From JBEKZQ01 sp049509675 (GTDB lineage: Bacteria; Planctomycetota; Planctomycetia; Pirellulales; Thermoguttaceae), in assembly GCA_049509675.1 (NCBI GenBank), contig JBEKZQ010000160.1, positions 1 through 12,797 of the forward strand: 12,797 nt of DNA, read 5' to 3'. A program made the position numbers and the translations under genes. The notes below the pieces were generated by a model. That model was not told the DNA's origin and did not search any database. It saw nothing but the letters and a program-made list of their open reading frames with translations. Shown piece after piece: positions 6,865 to 12,797 of this stretch. Each line of letters opens with the position of its first letter. Position 1 is the stretch's first letter.

Positions 6865-6865
6865 C
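6848..6865. promoter_or_regulatory. Operator dyad O2 (GTTGA-N8-TCAAC) over the -35
   Basis: A second 18-bp copy of the dyad abuts the first without a gap and contains the -35 box. The junction of the two creates a perfect 14-bp palindrome, ACTCAACGTTGAGT (6841-6854), in the spacer. The centres are 18 bp apart, so two dimers would bind about 1.7 helical turns apart. Alternatively, one dimer may prefer the central palindrome. Confidence 0.75.
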
Positions 6866-7250
6866 CCACGTCGGACGAGAATTCAGCGTTTCTACAGAAG
6901 TGGACGATGCGTTAAGAACCATAATGGTCTGCGCCGTAACGACTTGGAACACGATACCGGTCTTGGGGACGCTACTATGATAATTCGGTCGCCGCTGCCA
7001 TGCCTTGCCAGTTCCAACTGGAACACCCCATCGAATGGGTGGCTAACGGAAGGGCTCACCCAACCGGCAATCTGGTGGTCAAGATAGGCGTAGCGGCGGC
7101 GGGAGTCGAGGTGTCTCCCCGGCCGATCGGACGGGAGCAATCCGCTCCGCGGCCGATCCTGGCATGGGCCGGGCAACGTGCGGTACGCTCGGTGGGCTCT
7201 GTACGCGAAGCCCTGCGAGCGATGCCCACTGGCAGAGGCATACCATTGGC

Positions 7251-7299
7251 TTCCGCGAGCCGCCTGGGCGTCGGCTCCGCCGCGCCAGGCTTCGCGGAA
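7251..7299. repeat. Long imperfect hairpin in intergenic region
   Basis: TTCCGCGAGCC (7251-7261) pairs with GGCTTCGCGGAA (7288-7299) with a single-base bulge, and inside it CTGG...CCAG continues the stem. The whole forms a 49-nt imperfect hairpin. Short hairpins built on ATGCC/GGCAT motifs flank it on both sides (7222-7241 and 7318-7336). It could be a repeat remnant or a structured transcript. Confidence 0.4.
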
Positions 7300-7381
7300 C
7301 ACCTCGGAGTGCGACGCATGCCCGATGGGAGGGCATTGGTGGACCTGCCGACGGGTTTCTCCGGGGCAACTGGTGGACTTG

Positions 7382-7437
7382 GCGACGGATTTTCGGGCCG
7401 GGTCAACCCTGCGAAAACACTGGCGGAGCCAGTGGCA
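7382..7437. repeat. Right half of REPIN-like element, copy C
   Basis: The stretch from CGACGG through GTCAACCCTGCGAAA to GGAGCCAGTGGCA matches the right half of copy B (10694-10749) closely, in the same orientation. The left arm is missing, so this is either a singlet or an eroded doublet. Confidence 0.65.
7413..7433 (-). terminator. Repeat-derived terminator-like hairpin after the spermidine-synthase-like gene
   Basis: On the minus strand CACTGGC-TCC-GCCAGTG (7433-7417) forms a 7-bp stem with a 3-base loop followed by TTTT (7416-7413). It lies about 80 nt beyond the stop of the gene ending at 7513. It probably reduces read-through from that gene into the Argonaute operon. The T-run is short, so its strength is uncertain. 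Confidence 0.4.
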
Positions 7438-7512
7438 CGCGGCGCGCCGCCGACCCATCACCCCGGACCAAGACAACCATTTTTCCGCCAAACGCCCCTG
7501 CGAGCGGTAACG

Positions 7513-10500
7513 CTATCGGGAGGCGGACGTCTTCATCTCGACCGCGGCGTTGCGGTGATACTCGCGTAGATCGGCGGCTGCCGCGGACGCACGCGGATCA
7601 TCCGCGGCCCGGTAGATGCCAAGCCGGCGTTGCAGAAGAGGTTCTTCCCAGGGCGGGTAGGGCTCAAGGGCGGCCAGACTTTCCATCGTTTGTGCGGGTT
7701 CCCGCGCCAGGGTGAAGGCGGTCCTGCGCCGTTGGTCCTCGAACTGCTCCGCGGCAAAGGGGGTGCGGACGGCCGCGTACAGCCGAGCGGCTTGCCGGGG
7801 ATCGCGATCGGCGACGGTTGCGGCGGCCTTCAAGGCGATTTGGCCGACGACGGACAATATCCACGGGTCGTCGTGCAGCCGGGTAAAGACCTCGACCAAC
7901 AAATCGGCCGCCCGTGGCGTGTCTCCCTTCTGCAAGAGGAGTGCGGCCCGAATGGCGTCCGCCTCGGCAGGCATCGCGCCACGCAGCTCGGCCAACAGCG
8001 GCACGGCCTCCGTCCGCCCTTGCAATGCCAGTGCCAAGCACAAATAGGCGCTTTCCGCGGGCGAAACAGCGGCATAATCACGGGCCTGCCACAAAGCGAC
8101 CACTCCCGCATAGTCTTCTTTCCAGAAACAATCGAAGATCGCCGCTCGCGTGCGTTGCGCGGGCGTGGGCGACGGCGGGATCAGCACGTCGCCGTGGCCG
8201 ACTCCGTAGAGTACCTGTCGCTCGTCCTCCACCCGTTCCCACTGGACCTTTCCCGACACGGCTGGACGCTGGGCGCCGCAGGCTACGGCCAGATTTCGCA
8301 GTTTTCCGATGGAGAATCCGCCGCCCCGCTGCCCAACCGTTCGGGCGAAACCATATTCGATGTAGTTGCAATCGTCGCTATTGGTGCGTTCCGCGTCCTG
8401 CAAGCTGAACTTCTCGACGGCCTCTTGTCCGGCCACGTAGTGCGCCAGGAATCCTTCCAGGTCGCGCGTCTGCCAGGCGACTGCCAGTGCCGACCGATAG
8501 GGCGCGTCGCCGATCTGTCGGCGCAGCAGAGCCGCGTCATAAGCGAGCGGCTGCTCGGTGCAGATCATGAGCATGTCGTTGGGGCCCGTCTGCCAAATTT
8601 CGACGTGCCCAAAAACGTTCCTAAGGGTGGCCAGGGCGGTGCGGACCGTCTGCTGGTCGACCTCGTAGGCCTGCAGCCATTGGCCGAAGATACCGCCCGG
8701 CTGGAGCCGCTGACGGACGGCCCGGTAGAACTCGCGCGTGAACAGGCTGGCGATGCCGGCCCGGTACGGGTTGGAAGGCTCGGAAAAGATCAGGTCATAG
8801 CGGGCCGTGGAGGTCAGCAGGAATTCGCGGGCGTCGGCCACGGCGATGCCGACCTTGGGATGCTCCAGGACCTGGTGGTTGACGTCCGCACAGCGGCGGG
8901 CCATCTCCAGCACGCGCGGCTCGATCTCGACGACGTCGACGTGCCGCATGGAAGGGATCTCGGCCATCCAGCCGGCGGTTTCCCCCGTGCCCAATCCCAC
9001 GACCAGTCCGGTTTGCGGCCGGCCGTGCAAAATGCCTTCCAGCAAGCCGGACATGATCTGCGTGTCGGCATCGGCGATGGCGTTGCCGTCGATCTTGCCG
9101 TTGACATAGAAGGAGAACGAAAATCCGTCGGAGATGGCGATGCTGGCTTCCACGCCGTCGGCCTGCCAGCAGATGCATCGCACTATTGCCTGCCGCCAGT
9201 CGCGGATCGCATTGGGGGTCCAGGCGGTCAGCGTGGCGCGGCCCGCACCGATCCCGCTATGTCGCCAGACAGCCGTGGGGCCCGTGGCACAAAGCAGCGT
9301 CAAGGCCGCGGCGAGGACGGCGGTGGAGCCGGCAACCACGGCAGGGCGTCGCTCGCGGCGGAGCGAAGCCAGTGCCACCAGCGCGGTCTGGCCGGCAAGC
9401 AGCAAGACGACGGCCCGCCACGCGCCCGGGGCACTGAGCAGAGGGAGCAGTCCGAAGCCGCCGGCCAGCGAGCCGAGTATCGCCCCCACGGTGTTCCAGG
9501 CGAAGGCCCGCCCCACTTGTTTGCCGACGTCGCGACTGCCGCGGCCCAGCAAGGCGATCAACAGGGGGAACTGAAATCCCGCCACCAGGGCCGTCGGCAG
9601 AACCACCAGCGCCGTGATGACGGTCCAGCCGAACACCAGGCTGTTGACGCCGCATACGCCCTGGGAGCGGAACAGGAGGGCCTGCATCGCCAGGCCGTCG
9701 CCCCAGGCGAACGGATAGGCGACGGCCGCCGCTTCCAAAGCCGCCAGGAGACTCAGGAGGCCCAAGCTGGGCCGCACCTTGGCGAACAACAACGCATAGG
9801 CCGCTCCCCCCAAGCCGATCCCAGCGAGCACGACGGTCAGGATCAGCCCGAAGGCGAACGTTGTTCCCCCCAGGATCGGCGCGAGCATCCGGTACCAAAC
9901 GAGTTCCATGAGGAAGAACGCGAACCCGGCCACGCCGGCCACGCTGTAGAGCAGCGGCGGCCAGGCTTGCGGCTCGGCGTCGGGTGGCTCGGGCAGCGAC
10001 CGAAAGTTGGTCGAGCCGGCTTCCGCGACGGGCCGGCCCAGGAGGCGCGCGGCGGCATACCCGATCAGCGACGCAGCCAAATAGACTCCGCACGCCAGCC
10101 ACAAAGTGCGGCGCGTGCCGAGGTGCTCCAACAGAAAGAAGGTGCTCCCTGCCGCGCCGGCCACCGCCCCCAATTCGTTCATGCCGAATAGCAGCCCGAC
10201 GCTGCGGCGGTTTCGATCCGTAGGCGGCGTCACCACGCAGGCGGCGGCGGAGAGCGTCCCCCCCATCAAGAACGTGGGCAGCCCGAGCACCAACATCGAG
10301 CACAACAGACGCGCCGCCGTGGCGCCGACGATCCCCAACGCGCTCTGGCCGCCCAGAGCTATATACACCTGCCGCACAAAGTCGCTAAGCAAAGGACTGG
10401 CGGCGCCGCTGATCCCGATCAGCAGCATGAGTCCGGCATAGAGCCGCAGCGGATCCCCGTGGCGGTCGGCCCGTTTACCCAAAACCGCGTTACCGACGCC

Positions 10501-10692
10501 CAGCCCGCCCATGAAGATCGCCAGCACGGCAGCCGACGCGGACGTCGATCCTCCGAACACCAGCCGCAGCTCGCGCAGCCAGGCCGTCTGAAACACCAAG
10601 GCGGAGAACCCCGAGCAGAACAGCAGCGCGGCGACGAGGACCGCACGGCCGGGTGCCACTGGCTTTGCCAGTGTTCTCTTGCGATCGATCAT
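7513..10692 (-). CDS. Polytopic membrane protein fused to spermidine-synthase-like domain and helical tail
   Basis: The product is about 1059 aa. Residues 15-470 are a transporter-like membrane domain of perhaps 12-14 helices, opening with ALLFCSGFSALVFQTAWLRE, typical of fused MFS/spermidine-synthase proteins. Residues 515-720 form a Rossmann methyltransferase-like fold: VNGKIDGNA (531-539), VVGLGTGETAG (564-574, SAM-binding glycine loop), VEIEP with E589, VADAREF (618-624) and YDLIFSEPSNPY (632-643). True spermidine synthases have a catalytic Asp in a DxSDP motif. Here it reads SEPSNP, so aminopropyl transfer is doubtful. The last 250 residues or so look helical and repeat-like, possibly degenerate TPRs. 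I chose the ATG at 10692 because GGAGAAGG lies seven bases upstream. The longer frame from 10788 starts inside the repeats and hairpin. The first codons and the ribosome binding site lie inside repeat copy B. Confidence 0.85.
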   Translation of the reverse strand: MIDRKRTLAKPVAPGRAVLVAALLFCSGFSALVFQTAWLRELRLVFGGSTSASAAVLAIFMGGLGVGNAVLGKRADRHGDPLRLYAGLMLLIGISGAASPLLSDFVRQVYIALGGQSALGIVGATAARLLCSMLVLGLPTFLMGGTLSAAACVVTPPTDRNRRSVGLLFGMNELGAVAGAAGSTFFLLEHLGTRRTLWLACGVYLAASLIGYAAARLLGRPVAEAGSTNFRSLPEPPDAEPQAWPPLLYSVAGVAGFAFFLMELVWYRMLAPILGGTTFAFGLILTVVLAGIGLGGAAYALLFAKVRPSLGLLSLLAALEAAAVAYPFAWGDGLAMQALLFRSQGVCGVNSLVFGWTVITALVVLPTALVAGFQFPLLIALLGRGSRDVGKQVGRAFAWNTVGAILGSLAGGFGLLPLLSAPGAWRAVVLLLAGQTALVALASLRRERRPAVVAGSTAVLAAALTLLCATGPTAVWRHSGIGAGRATLTAWTPNAIRDWRQAIVRCICWQADGVEASIAISDGFSFSFYVNGKIDGNAIADADTQIMSGLLEGILHGRPQTGLVVGLGTGETAGWMAEIPSMRHVDVVEIEPRVLEMARRCADVNHQVLEHPKVGIAVADAREFLLTSTARYDLIFSEPSNPYRAGIASLFTREFYRAVRQRLQPGGIFGQWLQAYEVDQQTVRTALATLRNVFGHVEIWQTGPNDMLMICTEQPLAYDAALLRRQIGDAPYRSALAVAWQTRDLEGFLAHYVAGQEAVEKFSLQDAERTNSDDCNYIEYGFARTVGQRGGGFSIGKLRNLAVACGAQRPAVSGKVQWERVEDERQVLYGVGHGDVLIPPSPTPAQRTRAAIFDCFWKEDYAGVVALWQARDYAAVSPAESAYLCLALALQGRTEAVPLLAELRGAMPAEADAIRAALLLQKGDTPRAADLLVEVFTRLHDDPWILSVVGQIALKAAATVADRDPRQAARLYAAVRTPFAAEQFEDQRRRTAFTLAREPAQTMESLAALEPYPPWEEPLLQRRLGIYRAADDPRASAAAADLREYHRNAAVEMKTSASR

Positions 10693-10750
10693 GCGACGGC
10701 CTTCTCCGACCAAGTCAACCCTGCGAAAGCACTCGCGGAGCCAGTGGCAG
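10653..10750. repeat. REPIN-like palindromic doublet, copy B
   Basis: The left arm is GTGCCACTGGCTTTGCCAGTG at 10653-10673, and the right arm contains GCGGAGCCAGTGGCA with one mismatch in its stem (CACTCGC instead of CACTGGC). The spacer includes GATCGATCAT and GTCAACCCTGCGAAA, shared with copies A and C. The element overlaps the start of the spermidine-synthase-like gene. Confidence 0.75.
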
Positions 10751-10755
10751 CCGAC

Positions 10756-10782
10756 GTAGGACGGATTGCCAATCCGTCCTAC
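10756..10782. repeat. Perfect 12-bp-stem hairpin, GTAGGACGGATT type
   Basis: GTAGGACGGATT (10756-10767) and AATCCGTCCTAC (10771-10782) form a perfect 12-bp stem around a 3-base loop. It sits 33 bp beyond the stop of the efflux adaptor gene (minus strand) and immediately beside repeat copy B. It may work as a 3' hairpin for that transcript. No T-run follows on either strand. I associate this sequence family with dispersed repeats in planctomycete genomes, from memory. Confidence 0.65.
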
Positions 10783-10814
10783 GGGCAACCGGCCAAATTG
10801 TTGTTTTGCGGGAG

Positions 10815-12074
10815 CTACGGGGAAACGCTCACCGGGCAGCCGTCGGGCAGACCGTAGCCGCCGCGCGTCACGATGCGATCGCCCGGTGAAACGCCCTCCA
10901 GGATCTGGGCCTGCTCTTGCGCCTCAGTGCCTAGCTTGACGGCAATCGTGTAGGCCTTGCCCTCGCGGACCACGGTCACCACCGGCGTGCCCTCGCGATC
11001 GGCAATGGCGGAGATCGGCACGGTCGTGGCCTTGGGGATCTCGGCCAGCCAGATCTCGCCCCGGCAGCCCAACTCGGGCCGCAACTCGCCGTGAGGGTTG
11101 TTCAACAGCACGAACGCCTGGGCATTGCCCGTGGCCGGGTCGGCCTGGCCGCTGATGCGGGTGATCGTGCCGGAAAACACCTGGCTGGACAGCGAGGCGA
11201 CGTGGACGTCGACCCGCGCGCCGCGACGCACCTGGGTCAAGTAGGCGCCGGGAATGCGGATCTCGGCAAACAGGCTGGACAGATCGGCGACGGTGACCAG
11301 GCTGGCCAGCCGCTCGACGTACATGCCGTGCCGGGCGGGGAGTTGCGTCACGATGCCGTCGATGGGGCTGGTGATGCGGCAGTAATCCCGGGCCAGTGTG
11401 GCGGCGGCGAGATCGGCCTTTGCGCCGGCGAGTTTCGCGTCGGCCTCGGCGATCTCCTCGGGCCGCGTGCCCGCCTCCAGGAGTTTCACTTTGCCGGCAG
11501 CGACTTGGAAGTCGGCCTCGGCGCTGCGCAACGCGGCCGTGGCCGCGTCGTGCTGGATGGCCGGGATCTCGCCTCGATCCCGCAACGGCTTCAAGGCCGC
11601 CAACTGGACCCGCTGCGACTCGCGGAGTAGTTGGGCCTTGTCGCGTTCCGCCCGGGCCATGTCGATCTCCTGGGCGAGCGGGCCGCGTTTGAGCTTCAGA
11701 CACACGGCCTCCTGCTGGCGGACGGCCGCTTCCGCCCGCTCCAGGTCGACCTCGGCCGGCCGCCCGTCGAGCTCCACGAGCAGGTCGCCGGCGTGAACCG
11801 CCTGGCCTTCAGCCACGGGCACCTTTTCGATCCAGCCGGTGGTCCGCGGTGAAACGCTGGCCGTCCGCTCGGGAATCGCGCCCAGCGTGCCGGCCACCTC
11901 CAGCGAAGGCCGCAGCGTGGCGACGCGGGCCTCGATGGCCTCGACCGGCACCGGCTTGGTGGGCAGTTTGTCCTCGTCGTCCTCCTCCGCGGCCGGAGCG
12001 TGCTTGCATCCCGCCAGGGCCAGGAGCAACAACAGCAGCATCGCGGCGGAGCGGAGGTCCGGCGAGAAAATCAC
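10815..12074 (-). CDS. RND efflux periplasmic adaptor lipoprotein (HlyD/MFP family)
   Basis: The product is about 419 aa. It starts with a lipoprotein signal peptide: a hydrophobic MLLLLLLALAGC run with the lipobox Cys at residue 23, so it should be lipid-anchored and reach across the periplasm. After an acidic linker (EEDDEDK) come the expected adaptor parts. The first is a lipoyl half-motif (VSPRTTGWIEKVPVAEGQAVHAGD), then a long alpha-helical hairpin (about 100-215) rich in Ala, Glu and Arg. The second lipoyl half follows (YCRITSPIDGIVTQLPARHG), then the beta-barrel (FAEIRIPGAYLTQVRRG) and the membrane-proximal domain. It couples the RND pump encoded just upstream to an outer-membrane channel. 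GTG at 12074 is preferred because GAGGGG precedes it and it adds a positively charged n-region. An internal ATG at 12041 has no ribosome binding site. The long extension to 12578 is a shadow of the RND gene. Substrate not inferable. Confidence 0.92.
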   Translation of the reverse strand: MIFSPDLRSAAMLLLLLLALAGCKHAPAAEEDDEDKLPTKPVPVEAIEARVATLRPSLEVAGTLGAIPERTASVSPRTTGWIEKVPVAEGQAVHAGDLLVELDGRPAEVDLERAEAAVRQQEAVCLKLKRGPLAQEIDMARAERDKAQLLRESQRVQLAALKPLRDRGEIPAIQHDAATAALRSAEADFQVAAGKVKLLEAGTRPEEIAEADAKLAGAKADLAAATLARDYCRITSPIDGIVTQLPARHGMYVERLASLVTVADLSSLFAEIRIPGAYLTQVRRGARVDVHVASLSSQVFSGTITRISGQADPATGNAQAFVLLNNPHGELRPELGCRGEIWLAEIPKATTVPISAIADREGTPVVTVVREGKAYTIAVKLGTEAQEQAQILEGVSPGDRIVTRGGYGLPDGCPVSVSP

Positions 12075-12088
12075 ACGGGCGAGAAACC

Positions 12089-12128
12089 CCTCACCCCCAA
12101 CCCCTCTCCCGCAAGGGGAGAGGGGAGT
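12089..12128. repeat. CCCTCACCCCC... hairpin repeat between RND pump and adaptor genes
   Basis: CCCCTCTCCC (12101-12110) and GGGAGAGGGG (12116-12125) form a 10-bp GC-rich stem with a 5-base loop, preceded by CCCTCACCCCCAA. This is a dispersed repeat type I recall from high-GC planctomycete genomes. It lies in the 98-bp gap inside the presumed pump-adaptor operon. On the minus strand its edge supplies the GAGGGG that serves as the adaptor's likely ribosome binding site. Confidence 0.6.
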
Positions 12129-12172
12129 AAGAGCGCGAAAGTCACTAGCCGCATAGGGTGTCGGGAAATTCT

Positions 12173-12797
12173 TCACCGCGAACCTCCGCAAGATGGGTTG
12201 CCCTCGGCGGCATCGTGACGGCGGAAGGCGAACAGGCGGATCAGCAAGTAATAGAACACCGGCGTGGCCACCAACGACAGCATCAGGGCAATCAGCAGCG
12301 CGCCGATCACGGCGATGGCCAAGGGGCGAAGCATGTCGGCTCCGGCGCCCACGCCGTAGGCCAAGGGCAGCAGGCCCAGGAAGGCCGCCAGGGAAGTCAT
12401 CAGCACCGGCCGCAGACGGCGGTGGCCGGAGCGGACCAGGGCCTCGACCAGCGGCACGCCCTCGGCCCGGAGATGGTCCACGAAATCGAGCATCAGGATG
12501 CCGTTCTTTGCCACCAGGCCCACGCCGATCACCGCGCCCAGGAACGACACGACGTTCAGCGAGGTGCCGGTGATCCACAACGCCGCGGCAACACCCACCA
12601 GGGCCAACACGGCCCCCAAGACGATCGCCAGCGGTTGACAGACCGAGCGGAACTCGACGATCAAAACAGTGTACACCAGGACAATGGCCATTGCCAGCAC
12701 GAGCGTCATATTGCGGAACGACTGCTGTTGTTGTTCGTAGAGTCCGCCGTATTCGATGCGGGCGCCGGCGGGCAAGGAGACCGTTTCCGCGATGCGT
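12173..12797 (-). CDS. RND family efflux pump, C-terminal part (5' end outside window)
   Basis: The reading frame is open to the right edge (codons RIAETVSLPAGARIEYGG), so this is the 3' end of a larger gene, normally about 1000-1050 codons. The visible 208 or so codons cover the end of the second porter domain (IEYGGLYEQQQQSFRN) and the final block of about six transmembrane helices. Typical RND signatures are FRSVCQPLAIVLG, GTSLNVVSFLGAVIGVGLVA, KNGILMLDFVDHLR and RLRPVLMTSLAAFLGLLPLA. It is the inner-membrane proton-driven pump partner of the adaptor encoded 98 bp downstream on the same strand. The pump-first, adaptor-second order is less common than the reverse. KNGILMLDF is typical of heavy-metal or hydrophobe exporters. 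I cannot say which substrate. Confidence 0.92.
   Translation of the reverse strand, partial: RIAETVSLPAGARIEYGGLYEQQQQSFRNMTLVLAMAIVLVYTVLIVEFRSVCQPLAIVLGAVLALVGVAAALWITGTSLNVVSFLGAVIGVGLVAKNGILMLDFVDHLRAEGVPLVEALVRSGHRRLRPVLMTSLAAFLGLLPLAYGVGAGADMLRPLAIAVIGALLIALMLSLVATPVFYYLLIRLFAFRRHDAAEGNPSCGGSR

Larger units (their letters stand above)
6866..7512. other. Structured, repeat-rich intergenic region upstream of the operon
   Basis: This is 647 bp without a convincing gene. Open frames of about 190-200 codons exist on both strands (7000-7569 + and 6892-7491 -), but they overlap each other, run through the repeat half at 7382-7437, and show no recognisable protein pattern or good ribosome binding site. 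The region contains several hairpins: GTTCCAACTGGAAC (7011-7024), ATGCC/GGCAT (7222-7241), a 49-nt imperfect hairpin (7251-7299) and ATGCCC/GGGCAT (7318-7336). It also holds the terminator-like repeat arm at 7413-7433. It separates the 7513-10692 gene from the Argonaute operon on the same strand. Confidence 0.5.

Noticed and set aside
6892..7491. 199-codon minus-strand frame upstream of XRE
   Set aside because: Composition follows the hairpin repeats and part of it is repeat copy C. No motif, and no credible start signal.
7000..7569. 189-codon plus-strand frame upstream of the operon
   Set aside because: It reads through repeat copy C and the 3' end of the neighbouring gene, overlaps an equally long minus-strand frame, and lacks a clear ribosome binding site or domain.
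7630..10191. 853-codon open frame on the plus strand
   Set aside because: It lies wholly antisense to the spermidine-synthase-like gene, has a low-complexity Gly/Arg/Gln-rich product and no recognisable motif. It is a typical high-GC shadow.
12075..12578. N-terminal extension of the efflux adaptor frame
   Set aside because: The extension overlaps the RND pump gene in another frame and has a Gly/Arg/Pro-rich shadow composition. The lipoprotein signal peptide marks the true start.

Overview
The window looks like a chromosomal segment from a high-GC planctomycete, most likely Pirellulales-like. This is an inference. It rests on roughly 75% GC in sampled stretches of the flanking genes, on a TMTC-like TPR membrane protein and a membrane-fused spermidine-synthase-like protein of kinds I associate with that phylum, and on dispersed palindromic repeats built around a CACTGGC-N3-GCCAGTG hairpin.

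Layout. 1-363 is a regulatory and repeat region. It holds a leftward intrinsic terminator at the extreme edge, a REPIN-like doublet (98-194) and a candidate promoter. 364-2775 (+) encodes a polytopic membrane protein with a long C-terminal TPR array. 2776-2967 is a short convergent gap with a single repeat hairpin. 2968-6829 (-) is a four-gene operon, read right to left: an XRE-family regulator, a prokaryotic Argonaute (614 aa), a small helical protein of unknown function (147 aa) and an HEFGH zinc-metallopeptidase-like protein (391 aa). 6866-7512 is a structured, repeat-rich intergenic stretch. 7513-10692 (-) encodes a fused membrane/spermidine-synthase-like protein. 10815-12074 (-) is an RND efflux adaptor lipoprotein, and 12173-12797 (-) is the 3' end of an RND pump gene that runs off the right edge.

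The centre of interest is the Argonaute operon. Its genes are nearly fused: TGA-T-ATG between regulator and Argonaute, 22 bp between Argonaute and the small protein, and a 1-base TAATG overlap between the small protein and the peptidase. The Argonaute keeps what looks like a complete DEDD catalytic set (D393, E435, D469, D599) but has an unusual 5'-end-binding region. The only recognisable candidate effector is the metallopeptidase, which is not a partner in any named Argonaute system I know. Upstream lies a compact control region. Two abutting 18-bp dyads of the form GTTGA-N8-TCAAC exactly cover a TTGACT/17 bp/TATTAT promoter. That promoter would start transcription at the ATG itself, so the operon is probably autorepressed and leaderless. 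Sampled GC in the operon is 52-60%, well below the flanks, which fits acquisition by transfer as a defence cassette.

The flanking genes look like ordinary housekeeping and transport functions. The repeats sit at gene ends as terminator-like hairpins, and in one case a repeat supplies a ribosome binding site and start codon.
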